Below are positions 8,807 to 17,284 of a DNA stretch of 64,000 bases, in pieces (the first letter of the stretch is position 1; every line of letters begins with the position of its first letter). The DNA is from SHZL01 sp963708905 (GTDB lineage Bacteria; Pseudomonadota; Gammaproteobacteria; Xanthomonadales; SZUA-36): contig CAVPUV010000069.1 in NCBI GenBank assembly GCA_963708905.1, forward strand, positions 21,357-85,356, read 5' to 3'. A program made the position numbers and the translations under genes. The notes beneath the pieces were generated by a model that searched no databases, was not told the origin of the DNA, and worked only from the letters and a program-made list of their open reading frames with translations.

Positions 8807-10804
8807 CTAAGCCTCGACAATTTTAATTTCCCCGGTTCGGTTCTCGCAACGGACAGCTTGTCTGCCCGCGCGCGCAACCCACCACAGCTCCAACGTACAT
8901 AAGAGCAACGCGATCACCTGCGCAACCAGCGTCTGCAAGGTCGGGTAAATCCCAAGCATGGGAATGGAAATAAACGTCACCGAATGAATGGCGACCTTGC
9001 CAGCCTCCTGCAACGCGGCGATGCCTTGTCCGGTGAAGATCACCGCCAAAATCAGCAATACAACGCCCGATGCCGAGAAAAACAAACCGATGGGCAATCG
9101 GATCGCCGCGCGCCGAATGGCCCATGCCAACACAATCAACAACAACACCGCGAGCAGCACTCCGCCGAGCAACGCACCGTGACTCTCTGTTCCAGCTTGC
9201 GTCGCCAGCGCTTGATAAAACAGCACGGTCTCGAACGCCTCGCGATAGACGGCCAGAAAAGAAATGAGCGCGAGCGTCCACATGGTGCTCGTCGAGAGCG
9301 CTTCGCTGACCTTGTCGCCGATAAACTTCTGCCACGCCGCGCTGTGCGATTTACTATGCAACCAGTAGCCGACGTACAGCAGCATTCCCGCCGCAAGCAA
9401 CGCAGTGACGCCTTCGGTGACCTCGCGATTCGCGCCGGAAATTTCGATCAGGAAATTCGATGCTATCCACGTGACGCCGCCCAGCGCAAGCGCGGCGATC
9501 CAGCCAGCGTGCACCCAACGGCGCGCTTTTTCGCGTCCGGCGCGCGCCAGAAACGCCAGGATGGCGGCGACGACCAACAGGGCCTCGGTACCTTCGCGTA
9601 ACAGAATGATCAATGCGCTAACGAAGGCAGTCGTGGGTGACAGTTGTACACCATCAAGTTTTGCGCGCGCCAGCTGCAACATCTCTTGCACCGTTGCCGC
9701 CTGGCGTTCCACTTGATCCACCGGTGCGCCCGATTGAAGCAGGCTGCGATAGTCCATCATTGCGCGTTCGGTTCGCGCCATTAAATTCGCATCGACACTT
9801 TGCAGACTCGATTCGACCAGTTCGAAGCCTTCGAGATAAGCTTGAATCGCCAACTGCGTTGCCTCCGCGCCCGCACCTTTGCGATAAGCATCGAGACTAT
9901 TCCCCAGCATCGTTGCCGTAAACTGCAACGGCGCCGGCTTGGCGGTTTCGAGCACAGATGGATTGGCGCGTAGATAAGTGAAGAGCGCGAGGCCATCGTC
10001 GCCAAAGCGGTCCTGCACCTCGTTCGCTGAAAGCGTCGCGACGTTGTCGAGCGTGGCGAGTTCTCGTGCGTGCTTGCCGCTCGTCCACAACGCCGCACCT
10101 TTCTCCTGTGCCTTTTTGTCCACCGAAAAGTTGGCGACAACAAAAGCCAGCGCCCATCGCTCGTCTTCCGATAGTTGCTTGAACGACGCCATGCCTGAGC
10201 CCGCGACGCCGAGCGTAATCGTGCTGTAAAGCCCGTACGCGCTGTGTTGCTGCATGCGCACCGTGTCCTGAAAGTTGGACGGCGCGGGATCAAGCGACTG
10301 GCCCGCTGGCCCGTCGCCTTGTCCATCCGGGCCGTGGCACCCAGTGCACTGCGCCGCATATAGCGTCGCCCCCAGTTGCACATCGGGAGTACGCTGCGGC
10401 GTCACTTGTATCTTATAGGCGCGGATTACCGCCCAACGCAACGCGTTCGCTTTGCTTGCGATCTCATTCGCCGGCGCTTTTGCTTCGATTCCTCGCACCA
10501 GCAAATCCGCGTCGACGAGCAGCGCCGGTCGAGCAGCGTTGGCTGGCATTTCTGCCAGCACAGAGCGCGTTTGCATGGAGAACTCGCGCATCTCGTTATA
10601 TTCGTCGGGATTCTTGATCTTGCCTTGCTCGACCGCGCCGGCGTAGTCCACGCCGATGTAGTCAAGTAAGTGCAACACCGTCAATGCACCGTCTTGATTA
10701 GATTGCTGACTGGGTGCCTGAGCATACCCGAGCCCCTGCAGGATGAATACCAGCAGAAACGCGGCGATGCCGATGAACGTTGGACGCTTGAGCCTGGCGA
10801 TCAT
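8807..10804 (-). CDS. FTR1-family iron permease with N-terminal cytochrome c domain
   Basis: This 665-residue protein begins with a signal peptide (ending GYAQA), then a region with a single haem c site CTGCH at residues 153-157. The C-terminal half (from about residue 390) is a seven-helix FTR1 permease with both REGxE-type motifs: REGTE at 403-407 and REAFE at 521-525. FTR1 proteins import iron coupled to a redox step. The fused cytochrome suggests the redox partner is built in. It precedes apbE on the minus strand. A weak Fur-like match sits just upstream at about 10,826-10,850. Confidence 0.88.
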   Translation of the reverse strand: MIARLKRPTFIGIAAFLLVFILQGLGYAQAPSQQSNQDGALTVLHLLDYIGVDYAGAVEQGKIKNPDEYNEMREFSMQTRSVLAEMPANAARPALLVDADLLVRGIEAKAPANEIASKANALRWAVIRAYKIQVTPQRTPDVQLGATLYAAQCTGCHGPDGQGDGPAGQSLDPAPSNFQDTVRMQQHSAYGLYSTITLGVAGSGMASFKQLSEDERWALAFVVANFSVDKKAQEKGAALWTSGKHARELATLDNVATLSANEVQDRFGDDGLALFTYLRANPSVLETAKPAPLQFTATMLGNSLDAYRKGAGAEATQLAIQAYLEGFELVESSLQSVDANLMARTERAMMDYRSLLQSGAPVDQVERQAATVQEMLQLARAKLDGVQLSPTTAFVSALIILLREGTEALLVVAAILAFLARAGREKARRWVHAGWIAALALGGVTWIASNFLIEISGANREVTEGVTALLAAGMLLYVGYWLHSKSHSAAWQKFIGDKVSEALSTSTMWTLALISFLAVYREAFETVLFYQALATQAGTESHGALLGGVLLAVLLLIVLAWAIRRAAIRLPIGLFFSASGVVLLILAVIFTGQGIAALQEAGKVAIHSVTFISIPMLGIYPTLQTLVAQVIALLLCTLELWWVARAGRQAVRCENRTGEIKIVEA

Positions 10805-10875
10805 TGTGTTGTAATTTTAAAGCAGTTGCGAATGCGAAGCAATCTCATTTACATTTATGCTTTGCTTCTTGCATT

Positions 10876-12381
10876 TCAATGTGCCTGCGCGCTGTGGGTG
10901 AGCGACAGGCGCTTCATCAGGGGTAGCACGGCAATGGCAATGACCGTGCAGGCCAGAGCCGCAATGCCCAGCTTGTTGAAAAGATGGGTGTAGATCGGCA
11001 GCGACTCGAGCGGATCGGTGATATCGCGCGGCACGCTGGCGTAGGAAGCGACCACTCCACCGAGGTACTGGGAGACACCGGAGGCGACGAAATACGCGCC
11101 CATCATGAAACCGCCCATGCGCGCCGGCACGTAGCGGGCGATCATCGCCAGGCCAAGGCCGCTGACCAGCAGCTCGCCCAGCGAAATCGCGCCGTAGCCC
11201 CATACCATCAGCCACGAAGACACCTTGCCTTGGCTGTTGGCCAGCTGGTCGGAGGCACCGTAGATGAAGAAACCCGCGGCCACCAGCACGAAACCGAGGA
11301 CGAACTTGGCGGCAATGGAGATGTCCTTGCCGGCCTTGCCCGCGCGGGTGTAGGCCCAGGCCAGGATCGGACTGAGAATGAAGATCCAGATCGGATTAAA
11401 AGCCTGGAACTGCGCCGGCGACCAGTCCCACAGATGCATGCCGAACACGTTGAAGGCCCAGTCAACGTTGCGCAGCGCAAACAGGCTCAGTGACGTCGAC
11501 ATCTGCTGGTAGAAGATGAAATAGAACACCGTCTGGACTGTCAGCACCAGGGCCGCGATCAGTCCCGCGCGCTCGCTGCGCTGGCCGATGCTGATCAGGT
11601 AGGCAAAGATGCCCATGACCACCACGCCGGCGATATACACGAAGGCCCGTGCGACTGCCTGATGCTGCAGAATGTACGCGGATACGAACACTGCTGCGAC
11701 GCCTGCGGCCAGCACCGCGCCCAGCTTGCCCACGTGCAGCGGCTGCTGGTCCGGCTCCGAACCGATGTGGGCCATGGCGCGGCGCATCAGTGCGTAGTTG
11801 GCCAGACCCAGCAGCAGGCCGACCGCACAGACCGCGAAGGCGACGTGCCAGCCCAATCCATCGCCGTAGTGGGCGTTGACGTAGTCCTTCAGCCAGGGGG
11901 TCAGCAGCTGCGAGATCATCGCGCCCAGGTTGACTGCCATGTAGTAGATGGTGAAGGCGCTGTCGATCTTGGAGTCATCACCCTCGTAGATCTTGCGCAC
12001 CAGGTTGCCGGCGTTGGCCTTGAACAGGCCGTTGCCGACCACGATCACGCCCAGTGCGCAGAACAGGAACCAGACGCTTTGGCCCGGCACCACCATCAGG
12101 GCATAACCGGCGGCCAGGATCACCGCGCCGAGCAGCATGGTGCGACGGGTGCCGAGAATCTTGTCGCCAACCCAGCCACCGATTGCCGGTGCCACATAGA
12201 TCAGCGCCGCGGCGGCGCCCCACACCAGCGTGGCGCGCTCATCGGGGAAGCCCAGTTGCTGCACCATGTAGTACACGATCAGCGCCTGCATCCCGTAATA
12301 GCCGAAGCGCTCCCACATCTCTATGAGGAAAATAGCGGTAAACGAACGGGTCTGGGATGCGATTGCAGGATTGGTGTTCAT
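10876..12381 (-). CDS. Proton-dependent oligopeptide transporter (POT/PTR2 family)
   Basis: A 501-residue MFS protein with the POT signature ExxERFxYYG (EMWERFGYYG) in the first helix and about 12-14 hydrophobic segments. The GGWVGDKILGTRRTM loop between helices 2 and 3 and the FYFIFYQQ motif are typical of the family. It imports di- and tripeptides with protons across the inner membrane. Single gene; a short tandem repeat lies immediately upstream of its start. Substrate details cannot be read from sequence. Confidence 0.88.
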   Translation of the reverse strand: MNTNPAIASQTRSFTAIFLIEMWERFGYYGMQALIVYYMVQQLGFPDERATLVWGAAAALIYVAPAIGGWVGDKILGTRRTMLLGAVILAAGYALMVVPGQSVWFLFCALGVIVVGNGLFKANAGNLVRKIYEGDDSKIDSAFTIYYMAVNLGAMISQLLTPWLKDYVNAHYGDGLGWHVAFAVCAVGLLLGLANYALMRRAMAHIGSEPDQQPLHVGKLGAVLAAGVAAVFVSAYILQHQAVARAFVYIAGVVVMGIFAYLISIGQRSERAGLIAALVLTVQTVFYFIFYQQMSTSLSLFALRNVDWAFNVFGMHLWDWSPAQFQAFNPIWIFILSPILAWAYTRAGKAGKDISIAAKFVLGFVLVAAGFFIYGASDQLANSQGKVSSWLMVWGYGAISLGELLVSGLGLAMIARYVPARMGGFMMGAYFVASGVSQYLGGVVASYASVPRDITDPLESLPIYTHLFNKLGIAALACTVIAIAVLPLMKRLSLTHSAQAH

Positions 12382-12389
12382 TGGGTATC

Positions 12390-12440
12390 CAGTGCTCAGG
12401 GTCAGTGCTCAGGGTCAGTGCTCAGGGCCAGTGCTCAGGA
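12390..12440. repeat. Four tandem copies of a 13-bp repeat
   Basis: The unit cagtgctcagggt occurs at 12390-12402, 12403-12415, 12416-12428 (last base c) and 12429-12440 (ends cagga, truncated). The array occupies almost the whole gap between the POT transporter start and the mtgA stop. It could vary in copy number and alter spacing upstream of the transporter. Confidence 0.9.
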
Positions 12441-12461
12441 ATTATGGTTTTTAATGCGTTT

Positions 12462-13217
12462 TCAATCCAGTGATTTCAGCCACTGGTCGCGGCGCAAGCG
12501 TTGCATTTGTCCAAGAATCCAGTGTTGTCGCTGCCGCACATAAGGACTTGGATCACTGGCCCGTAACTGCTTCGGGTTAGGTAGTACCGCTGCCAACAAA
12601 GCCGCATCAGAATCACGTAATGCATATGGAGCCTGGCCGAAATAAATTTCACTGGCCGCGCCGACACCATAGACGCCGGGACCTAACTCGACAATATTCA
12701 GGTACATCTCGAGGATGCGTTTTTTTGACCAGGTAAGCTCGATCAACACCGTGAAGTACGCTTCAATGCCCTTGCGTAATAAACTTTTTCCTGGCCAAAG
12801 ATACAAATTTTTAGCCACCTGCTGCGTGACCGTAGAGGCTCCACGCAGGGGCGCACCGTCGGAATATTTTTCAACCGAGGTGCGAATGGATTCTATGTCA
12901 AACCCGAAGTGGCTGGCGAATTTCTGGTCCTCCGCGGCAACAACGGCCAGGGGCAAAGCGACGCCGATTTCGTCCCAGGCAACCCATCGATACTGTACTG
13001 GCACTCGGCCGCTCTGGTCCTGAAGCATGAACGCCGTCGTCGGTGGATTTATCCAGCGAAATGGCAGAATCAGCAGCAAACTCAGGACAAAAACCGAGGC
13101 CAGGACGACAACAAGCCGGCGGATCGGGTGCTGGAACACACTGCGTGGCTTTCGCTTCTGTCGTCGCCTACGCGGGCGGAATTCTCCACCAATTCGATCG
13201 CTTGGAAATGCGCGCAT
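12462..13217 (-). CDS. mtgA: Monofunctional peptidoglycan glycosyltransferase
   Basis: A GT51 transglycosylase without a transpeptidase domain, polymerising lipid II at the inner membrane. There is one N-terminal transmembrane helix (RLVVVLASVFVLSLLLILPF). The catalytic motif AAEDQKFASHFGFD carries the general-base Glu, followed by GASTVTQQVAKNLYL, RKGIEAYFTVLIELTWSKKRILEMYLN and the AALLAAVLPNP motif. The length (about 250) is normal for MtgA. The start at 13217 (MRAFPSDR) is preferred; a longer in-frame version begins at 13265. Confidence 0.9.
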   Translation of the reverse strand: MRAFPSDRIGGEFRPRRRRQKRKPRSVFQHPIRRLVVVLASVFVLSLLLILPFRWINPPTTAFMLQDQSGRVPVQYRWVAWDEIGVALPLAVVAAEDQKFASHFGFDIESIRTSVEKYSDGAPLRGASTVTQQVAKNLYLWPGKSLLRKGIEAYFTVLIELTWSKKRILEMYLNIVELGPGVYGVGAASEIYFGQAPYALRDSDAALLAAVLPNPKQLRASDPSPYVRQRQHWILGQMQRLRRDQWLKSLD

Positions 13218-13339
13218 GATTTTACAGCAGACGGTCAATTGGCATTGTTGAAATGTCGGATTCACTGAAAAAAGATTTCATGCTTATTATACTTATCACT
13301 GAAGGGGGCAGAGCCCTTTTCTGATTGATGGAGACAGCT

Positions 13340-14041
13340 ATGAAAAAACCTGTATGCGCCATCATCGGCATCGGTCCGGGCAATGGCCTGGCCCTCGCTC
13401 ACCGCTTTGCCAAAGCCGGCTATGCCATCGCCATGCTGTCGCGCAGCGCCGAACAGCTCGCCATGTACAGCAAGGAGCTCGAGGGTTCCCGTATCTTCCC
13501 CTGTGACGCCGGGGAACCAAACCAACTGACAGCAGCTCTCGCCGCGGTATGTGAACAGATGGGACCGGTCGATGTGCTTTGCTACAACGCCGGTGGCGGC
13601 AGCTGGTCCACGCCCGAGGAAGCGACGCCCGAGGAAATGGAGGCGGCGTTCCGCCTGAATGCCGTCGGCCTGCTCGCAGCCGCCCAGTCGGTGATTCCGG
13701 GTATGGTCGAGACCGGCAGCGGCGCCATCATGATCTCGGGCGCCACCGCCTCGAAACGTGGCGGTCCAAAGACCACCGCCTTCGCAGCGGCAAAGGCGGC
13801 GCAGCGCTCGATCGCCCAGTCGCTCGCCCGCCATCTCGGACCGAAGGGTATCCATGTCGCGCTGTTCATCATCGACGGCGTCATCGATCTGCCGAGAACG
13901 CGCAAGATGCTGCCGGACAAGCCCGGCACTTTCTTCCTGAAGGCCGAAGAGATCGCCGAAACCGTCTATCATGTCGCCCGCCAGCCGAAATCCGCCTGGA
14001 GCTTTGAGGTTGACCTGCGGCCTTTCGCCGAACACTGGTAA
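13340..14041 (+). CDS. Short-chain dehydrogenase/reductase fold protein lacking the catalytic tyrosine
   Basis: 233 residues with a Rossmann start (IIGIGPGNGLALAHRF), the YNAGGG segment and a serine at 133 (MISGATAS). The position of the YxxxK motif reads FAAAK (residues 148-152), so the catalytic tyrosine is phenylalanine. Related SDR-like proteins with this FAxxK pattern exist, so it is probably a subfamily trait rather than a recent mutation. The start at 13340 follows a ggag motif seven bases upstream. The next gene begins only 26 bases downstream, suggesting an operon. Reaction unknown. Confidence 0.75.
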   Translation: MKKPVCAIIGIGPGNGLALAHRFAKAGYAIAMLSRSAEQLAMYSKELEGSRIFPCDAGEPNQLTAALAAVCEQMGPVDVLCYNAGGGSWSTPEEATPEEMEAAFRLNAVGLLAAAQSVIPGMVETGSGAIMISGATASKRGGPKTTAFAAAKAAQRSIAQSLARHLGPKGIHVALFIIDGVIDLPRTRKMLPDKPGTFFLKAEEIAETVYHVARQPKSAWSFEVDLRPFAEHW

Positions 14042-14067
14042 AGCAAGGGGATGAGAAATTGATCGGT

Positions 14068-14778
14068 ATGCATATTGGATTGATTGGCGGCATCGGCCCC
14101 GCGGCAACGATTGTCTATTACCGGCGGCTCAATGCGGCAGTGAATGCGATGGGTGGCAAGCTCGACCTGACCATCGTGCAGGCGGATATCCAGGAATTGA
14201 TCCGCAACAATCTGGCGGATCGGCGCGAGGATCAGGCGCGGGTTTACGCCCGTCTGATCGATCGGCTCAAGGCGGCGGGGGCGGGTTGCGCGGCGATCAC
14301 CTCAATCGGCGGCCACTTCTGCTATGAAGAAACCAGGGCACTGTCCTCCCTGCCTCTGGTCTCTGCCGTGTCGCCCCTGGATGATTACTTCGTCGATCAG
14401 GGTATCAGCTGTATCGGCCTTCTGGGCACACGGATGGTGATGCGCACTAGACTTTATGGCCAACTGTCGCGCACCCGTGCGGTGGCGCTTGACGACGAGG
14501 CCGAGACACTGGGCCGGATTTATCAAGACGTTGCCGTCCAGGGTGCGTGCCCCGATGCGGCCCGGGAGATGTTTTTCGATGCCGGACGCCGCATGGTTTC
14601 AACTCTTGGAGCCGAGGTTATCGTTCTGGCAGGAACCGATTTGAACCTTGCTTTTGATGGCCATGATCCAGGGTTTCCCGTGATAGATGCGCTGGATGTC
14701 CATGTCTCCTTGCTGGCGGAACTTGCCACCGGAAGGCGCGGGCTGGATGGTGCGGGGACAGGAATAAGGCAAATTTGA
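14068..14778 (+). CDS. Aspartate/glutamate racemase-like protein without the usual catalytic cysteines
   Basis: The N-terminus (MHIGLIGGIGPAATIVYYRRL) and overall size match the Asp/Glu/hydantoin racemase family. The two catalytic cysteines, normally in NT-type (AxNTxH) and GCTE-type motifs, are replaced: ITSIGGHF at the first site and LAGTDLNL at the second. It may therefore bind amino-acid-like ligands or use another chemistry. It probably shares an operon with the SDR-like gene. ATG 14068 is chosen; TTG 14059 is an alternative nearer to the gggg upstream. Confidence 0.7.
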   Translation: MHIGLIGGIGPAATIVYYRRLNAAVNAMGGKLDLTIVQADIQELIRNNLADRREDQARVYARLIDRLKAAGAGCAAITSIGGHFCYEETRALSSLPLVSAVSPLDDYFVDQGISCIGLLGTRMVMRTRLYGQLSRTRAVALDDEAETLGRIYQDVAVQGACPDAAREMFFDAGRRMVSTLGAEVIVLAGTDLNLAFDGHDPGFPVIDALDVHVSLLAELATGRRGLDGAGTGIRQI

Positions 14779-14812
14779 GAAAAAGAAAATTTATAGGGAA
14801 AATTTATAGGCG

Positions 14813-15652
14813 TCAGTTTTTTGCCAGCATCCAGGTACGGAGCCGGTTGGAATCACCAAACGGTGTGAGCTTGCCAAAAGAGTTGAGCAATACGATCGAC
14901 ACCGGTTTCCCATCGATACTGGCCCACATCACCAGACAGCGACCGGCTTCATTGATGTAGCCGGTTTTGCTTAATGCGATATTCCAGCTGGAGTTTTTCA
15001 ATAAGCGGTTGGTGTTGTTGTATACCAGGGGACCACGATTGCTGAAGGGGCGTACCTGCAACGTTTGCCGGGTGCTGGCCTCATGAATCAGCGGATAACG
15101 GTTGGCGGCCATGACCAGCTTGACCAGGTCGCTGGCGGTTGAGGTGTTGCCCCCGTTAAGGCCGGCTGGATCGGCAAAGTGGCTGCGGCTCATTTTCAGC
15201 TCCGCGGCTTTTTGATTCATCTGCGCGATGAAACTTTGCAAACCACCCGGCCAGTTTCGTCCCAGGGCCGAGGCCGCACGGTTCTCGGACGACATGATGG
15301 CCAGCTGGAGCATCTCGCGGCGGGTCAGCGTTGCGCCGACCTCCAGCCTTGAGCCGGTCAGCCGCACGCGGTCACGATCCGCTTCGCTGACGGTGATTTT
15401 CTGGTCCAGGTCAAGAGCGGAATCGAGTACCACCATGGCGGTCATCAGCTTGGTGATTGAAGCAATCGGGCGCACGGCATCGATGTCTTTGCCATAGATG
15501 ATGTTGCCCTTCTCGTCGGTAACCAGGGCGGAGGCCGAGCGCAAATTTGGTGCACCCTTGAGCTTGCTGAAGTCCGCTGCCTGCGCGGCAGTCGAAATGG
15601 CAGCGCCCGTTAATATAATGCATAGCAGCGTCAGTGGTGACGGCAATCGCAT
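14813..15652 (-). CDS. pbpG: D-alanyl-D-alanine endopeptidase (PBP7/8 type)
   Basis: A 279-residue periplasmic serine peptidase that cuts DD-crosslinks in peptidoglycan. A signal peptide ends at AAQA. The three active-site motifs are intact: SITK (SxxK), SEN (SxN) and KTG. The small size, without the C-terminal beta domain of DacA-type enzymes, fits PbpG. It converges on the racemase gene and is divergent from the Nramp-like transporter. Confidence 0.88.
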   Translation of the reverse strand: MRLPSPLTLLCIILTGAAISTAAQAADFSKLKGAPNLRSASALVTDEKGNIIYGKDIDAVRPIASITKLMTAMVVLDSALDLDQKITVSEADRDRVRLTGSRLEVGATLTRREMLQLAIMSSENRAASALGRNWPGGLQSFIAQMNQKAAELKMSRSHFADPAGLNGGNTSTASDLVKLVMAANRYPLIHEASTRQTLQVRPFSNRGPLVYNNTNRLLKNSSWNIALSKTGYINEAGRCLVMWASIDGKPVSIVLLNSFGKLTPFGDSNRLRTWMLAKN

Positions 15653-15768
15653 GTTATCTCTCCGCTACGGCTTATCGGGCCGTTTGCCATGTGGATTCAC
15701 GCGGTATTCTGACCTAATCGCAAAATTAAGTACAATGTCTGCGAATTGAAAACTGCGGAGTCGATGCA

Positions 15769-17073
15769 ATGAGTTTGAATACCCGTTCGCTAAAGGGTTT
15801 ACGCAGCACAGGGGGTTTCCGCAGCGCGTTCGGTCCCGGACTGCTGTTCGCCGGCACGGCGATTGGCCTGTCGCACCTGGTGCAGTCCACCCGCGCCGGT
15901 GCGGTGTATGGACTGATCATGGGTGGCGTGATTGTGTTGATCCATGTGCTGAAATACCCGCTGTTCCGCTTTGGTACGTATTACACCGTGGCAACCGGTG
16001 AGTCGTTGATTGAGGGCTACCGGCGGCAGGGTGTGTTCGCCGTCTGGCTGCTGTTGGGCGCGATGCTGTGTTACATGTTCTTCGCTGTCGGCGCGGTGGG
16101 CATGCTGTCGGCGGCGCTGATCCAGACCGTGGTGGGATTCGAGGCCGACCCGCGGGTGTTGGGTGCTGGAATCCTGGCTGCCGTCGTGGTCTTTCTGCTT
16201 ATCGGCCGCTATCACTGGCTGGACCTGGTCAACAAAATGCTGATCGCGGCGCTGGCCGTATCGACTTTCGCAGCAGCGGCTCTGTCCGTGCCGCAATTGG
16301 AATGGTCCATGCTGAGCCTGTCGTCGGAGCAGGTGGATCTCAAGCTGCTGCTGTTCATCGCGGCGCTGGGGGGCTTTATGCCGGTGTCCACCGACAGCTC
16401 GGCCTGGCAGTCGGTCTGGACGCTGGCCAAGGCCAGGGACGCAGGCGTGCGCCTGCGTTTCTCCGCCGTGCTGGCGGATTTCAATATCGGTTACTGGGGC
16501 TCGGCGTTTTTCGCCATCTGTTTCCTGGTAATGGGTGCGGCGCTCATGCATCGGGACGATGTGGCGCCGGCGGCGGAGGTCGTGCCCTTTGCCGCGCAGC
16601 TGATCGGCTTGTACGAAGCCGCGCTGGGCAAATGGGCCGCGCCGCTGATCGGCGCCTCGGTGATCTCGGTGATGCTGACCACGGCGTTGGCCGGGCTCGA
16701 TGCGATTCCGCGGGTGCTGGTGGCCATTACCCGGGTGCTGCGCGGTGAGCCGCTGGGCACGATCACCGAGGTCAAACTCGACGGCACTGTGGCTTACCGC
16801 GTCTACGTGATCCTGCTCGCGGCTGGCGCCATCGCGGCCATATTTTTCATGGGTAGGTCGTTCCGTACTTTCCTCGATTTCGGCACCACCGTTGCCTTCC
16901 TGGTCGCGCCGGTCATAGCGGTGCTGAACCATCGCGCGGTATTCAGCCAGGCAGTGCCGGCGGAGTACCGCCCCGGCCGCGGCATGTGGACCTGGAGCAT
17001 GATCGGCATCGTCACCTTCGTCGCCTTCACGCTGGTTTATTTCGCCTTTCTGTTCGGCGGCTACATGGGGTGA
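15769..17073 (+). CDS. Divergent Nramp-related transporter
   Basis: A 434-residue protein with about 11 hydrophobic segments; the N-terminus FGPGLLFAGTAIGLSHL aligns with the start of Nramp metal transporters. The metal-binding DPGN motif in helix 1 is absent (LSHLVQST instead). The MPH motif in helix 6 reads MPVSTDSSAW. Canonical Mn/Fe ligands are thus missing, so the substrate may differ, as in Nramp-related magnesium transporters and similar groups. It ends 57 bases before a MITE copy. Membrane transporter call is safe; substrate is not known. Confidence 0.7.
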   Translation: MSLNTRSLKGLRSTGGFRSAFGPGLLFAGTAIGLSHLVQSTRAGAVYGLIMGGVIVLIHVLKYPLFRFGTYYTVATGESLIEGYRRQGVFAVWLLLGAMLCYMFFAVGAVGMLSAALIQTVVGFEADPRVLGAGILAAVVVFLLIGRYHWLDLVNKMLIAALAVSTFAAAALSVPQLEWSMLSLSSEQVDLKLLLFIAALGGFMPVSTDSSAWQSVWTLAKARDAGVRLRFSAVLADFNIGYWGSAFFAICFLVMGAALMHRDDVAPAAEVVPFAAQLIGLYEAALGKWAAPLIGASVISVMLTTALAGLDAIPRVLVAITRVLRGEPLGTITEVKLDGTVAYRVYVILLAAGAIAAIFFMGRSFRTFLDFGTTVAFLVAPVIAVLNHRAVFSQAVPAEYRPGRGMWTWSMIGIVTFVAFTLVYFAFLFGGYMG

Positions 17074-17129
17074 AAGCCGGTTTTTTTGCTTTGATAATTC
17101 ATGGGCGAATTATTCAGAGCTTTGTTAAA

Positions 17130-17284
17130 TAGTGTCTGTCCATAAACGGGCATCCCAGCCCGTTATGGATTCGCTACGCAAAAACGTGGTTTTGCTGCGC
17201 TCACATTTTCAATGACTTACGTCATCGAAAATGGCGGCACATCCATGTGCCGCGTCAGCATGTGGAGTTTATGGACGGTCACTA
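17130..17284 (-). repeat. MITE-like repeat, copy A (with terminal inverted repeats)
   Basis: 155 bp. The ends tagtgtctgtccataaac (17130-17147) and gtttatggacggtcacta (17267-17284) are inverted repeats matching at 16 of 18 positions, each with TA at its outer edge. The interior is the reverse complement of copies B and C, with the same block of palindromes (gcggcac stem with 9-bp pairing, attttcaatga stem), though less perfect. The right end is inserted in a TTA codon of the UbiD gene and supplies its last codons, including the stop at 17217. Confidence 0.85.

Noticed and set aside
10826..10850. Second Fur box upstream of FTR1
   Set aside because: Best alignment matches about 10 of 19 consensus bases, too weak to list as a feature although the context would fit.
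15799..16932. 377-codon frame antisense to the Nramp-like transporter
   Set aside because: Composition is His, Gln and Arg rich and without domain signals, typical of an antisense shadow of a membrane protein gene.
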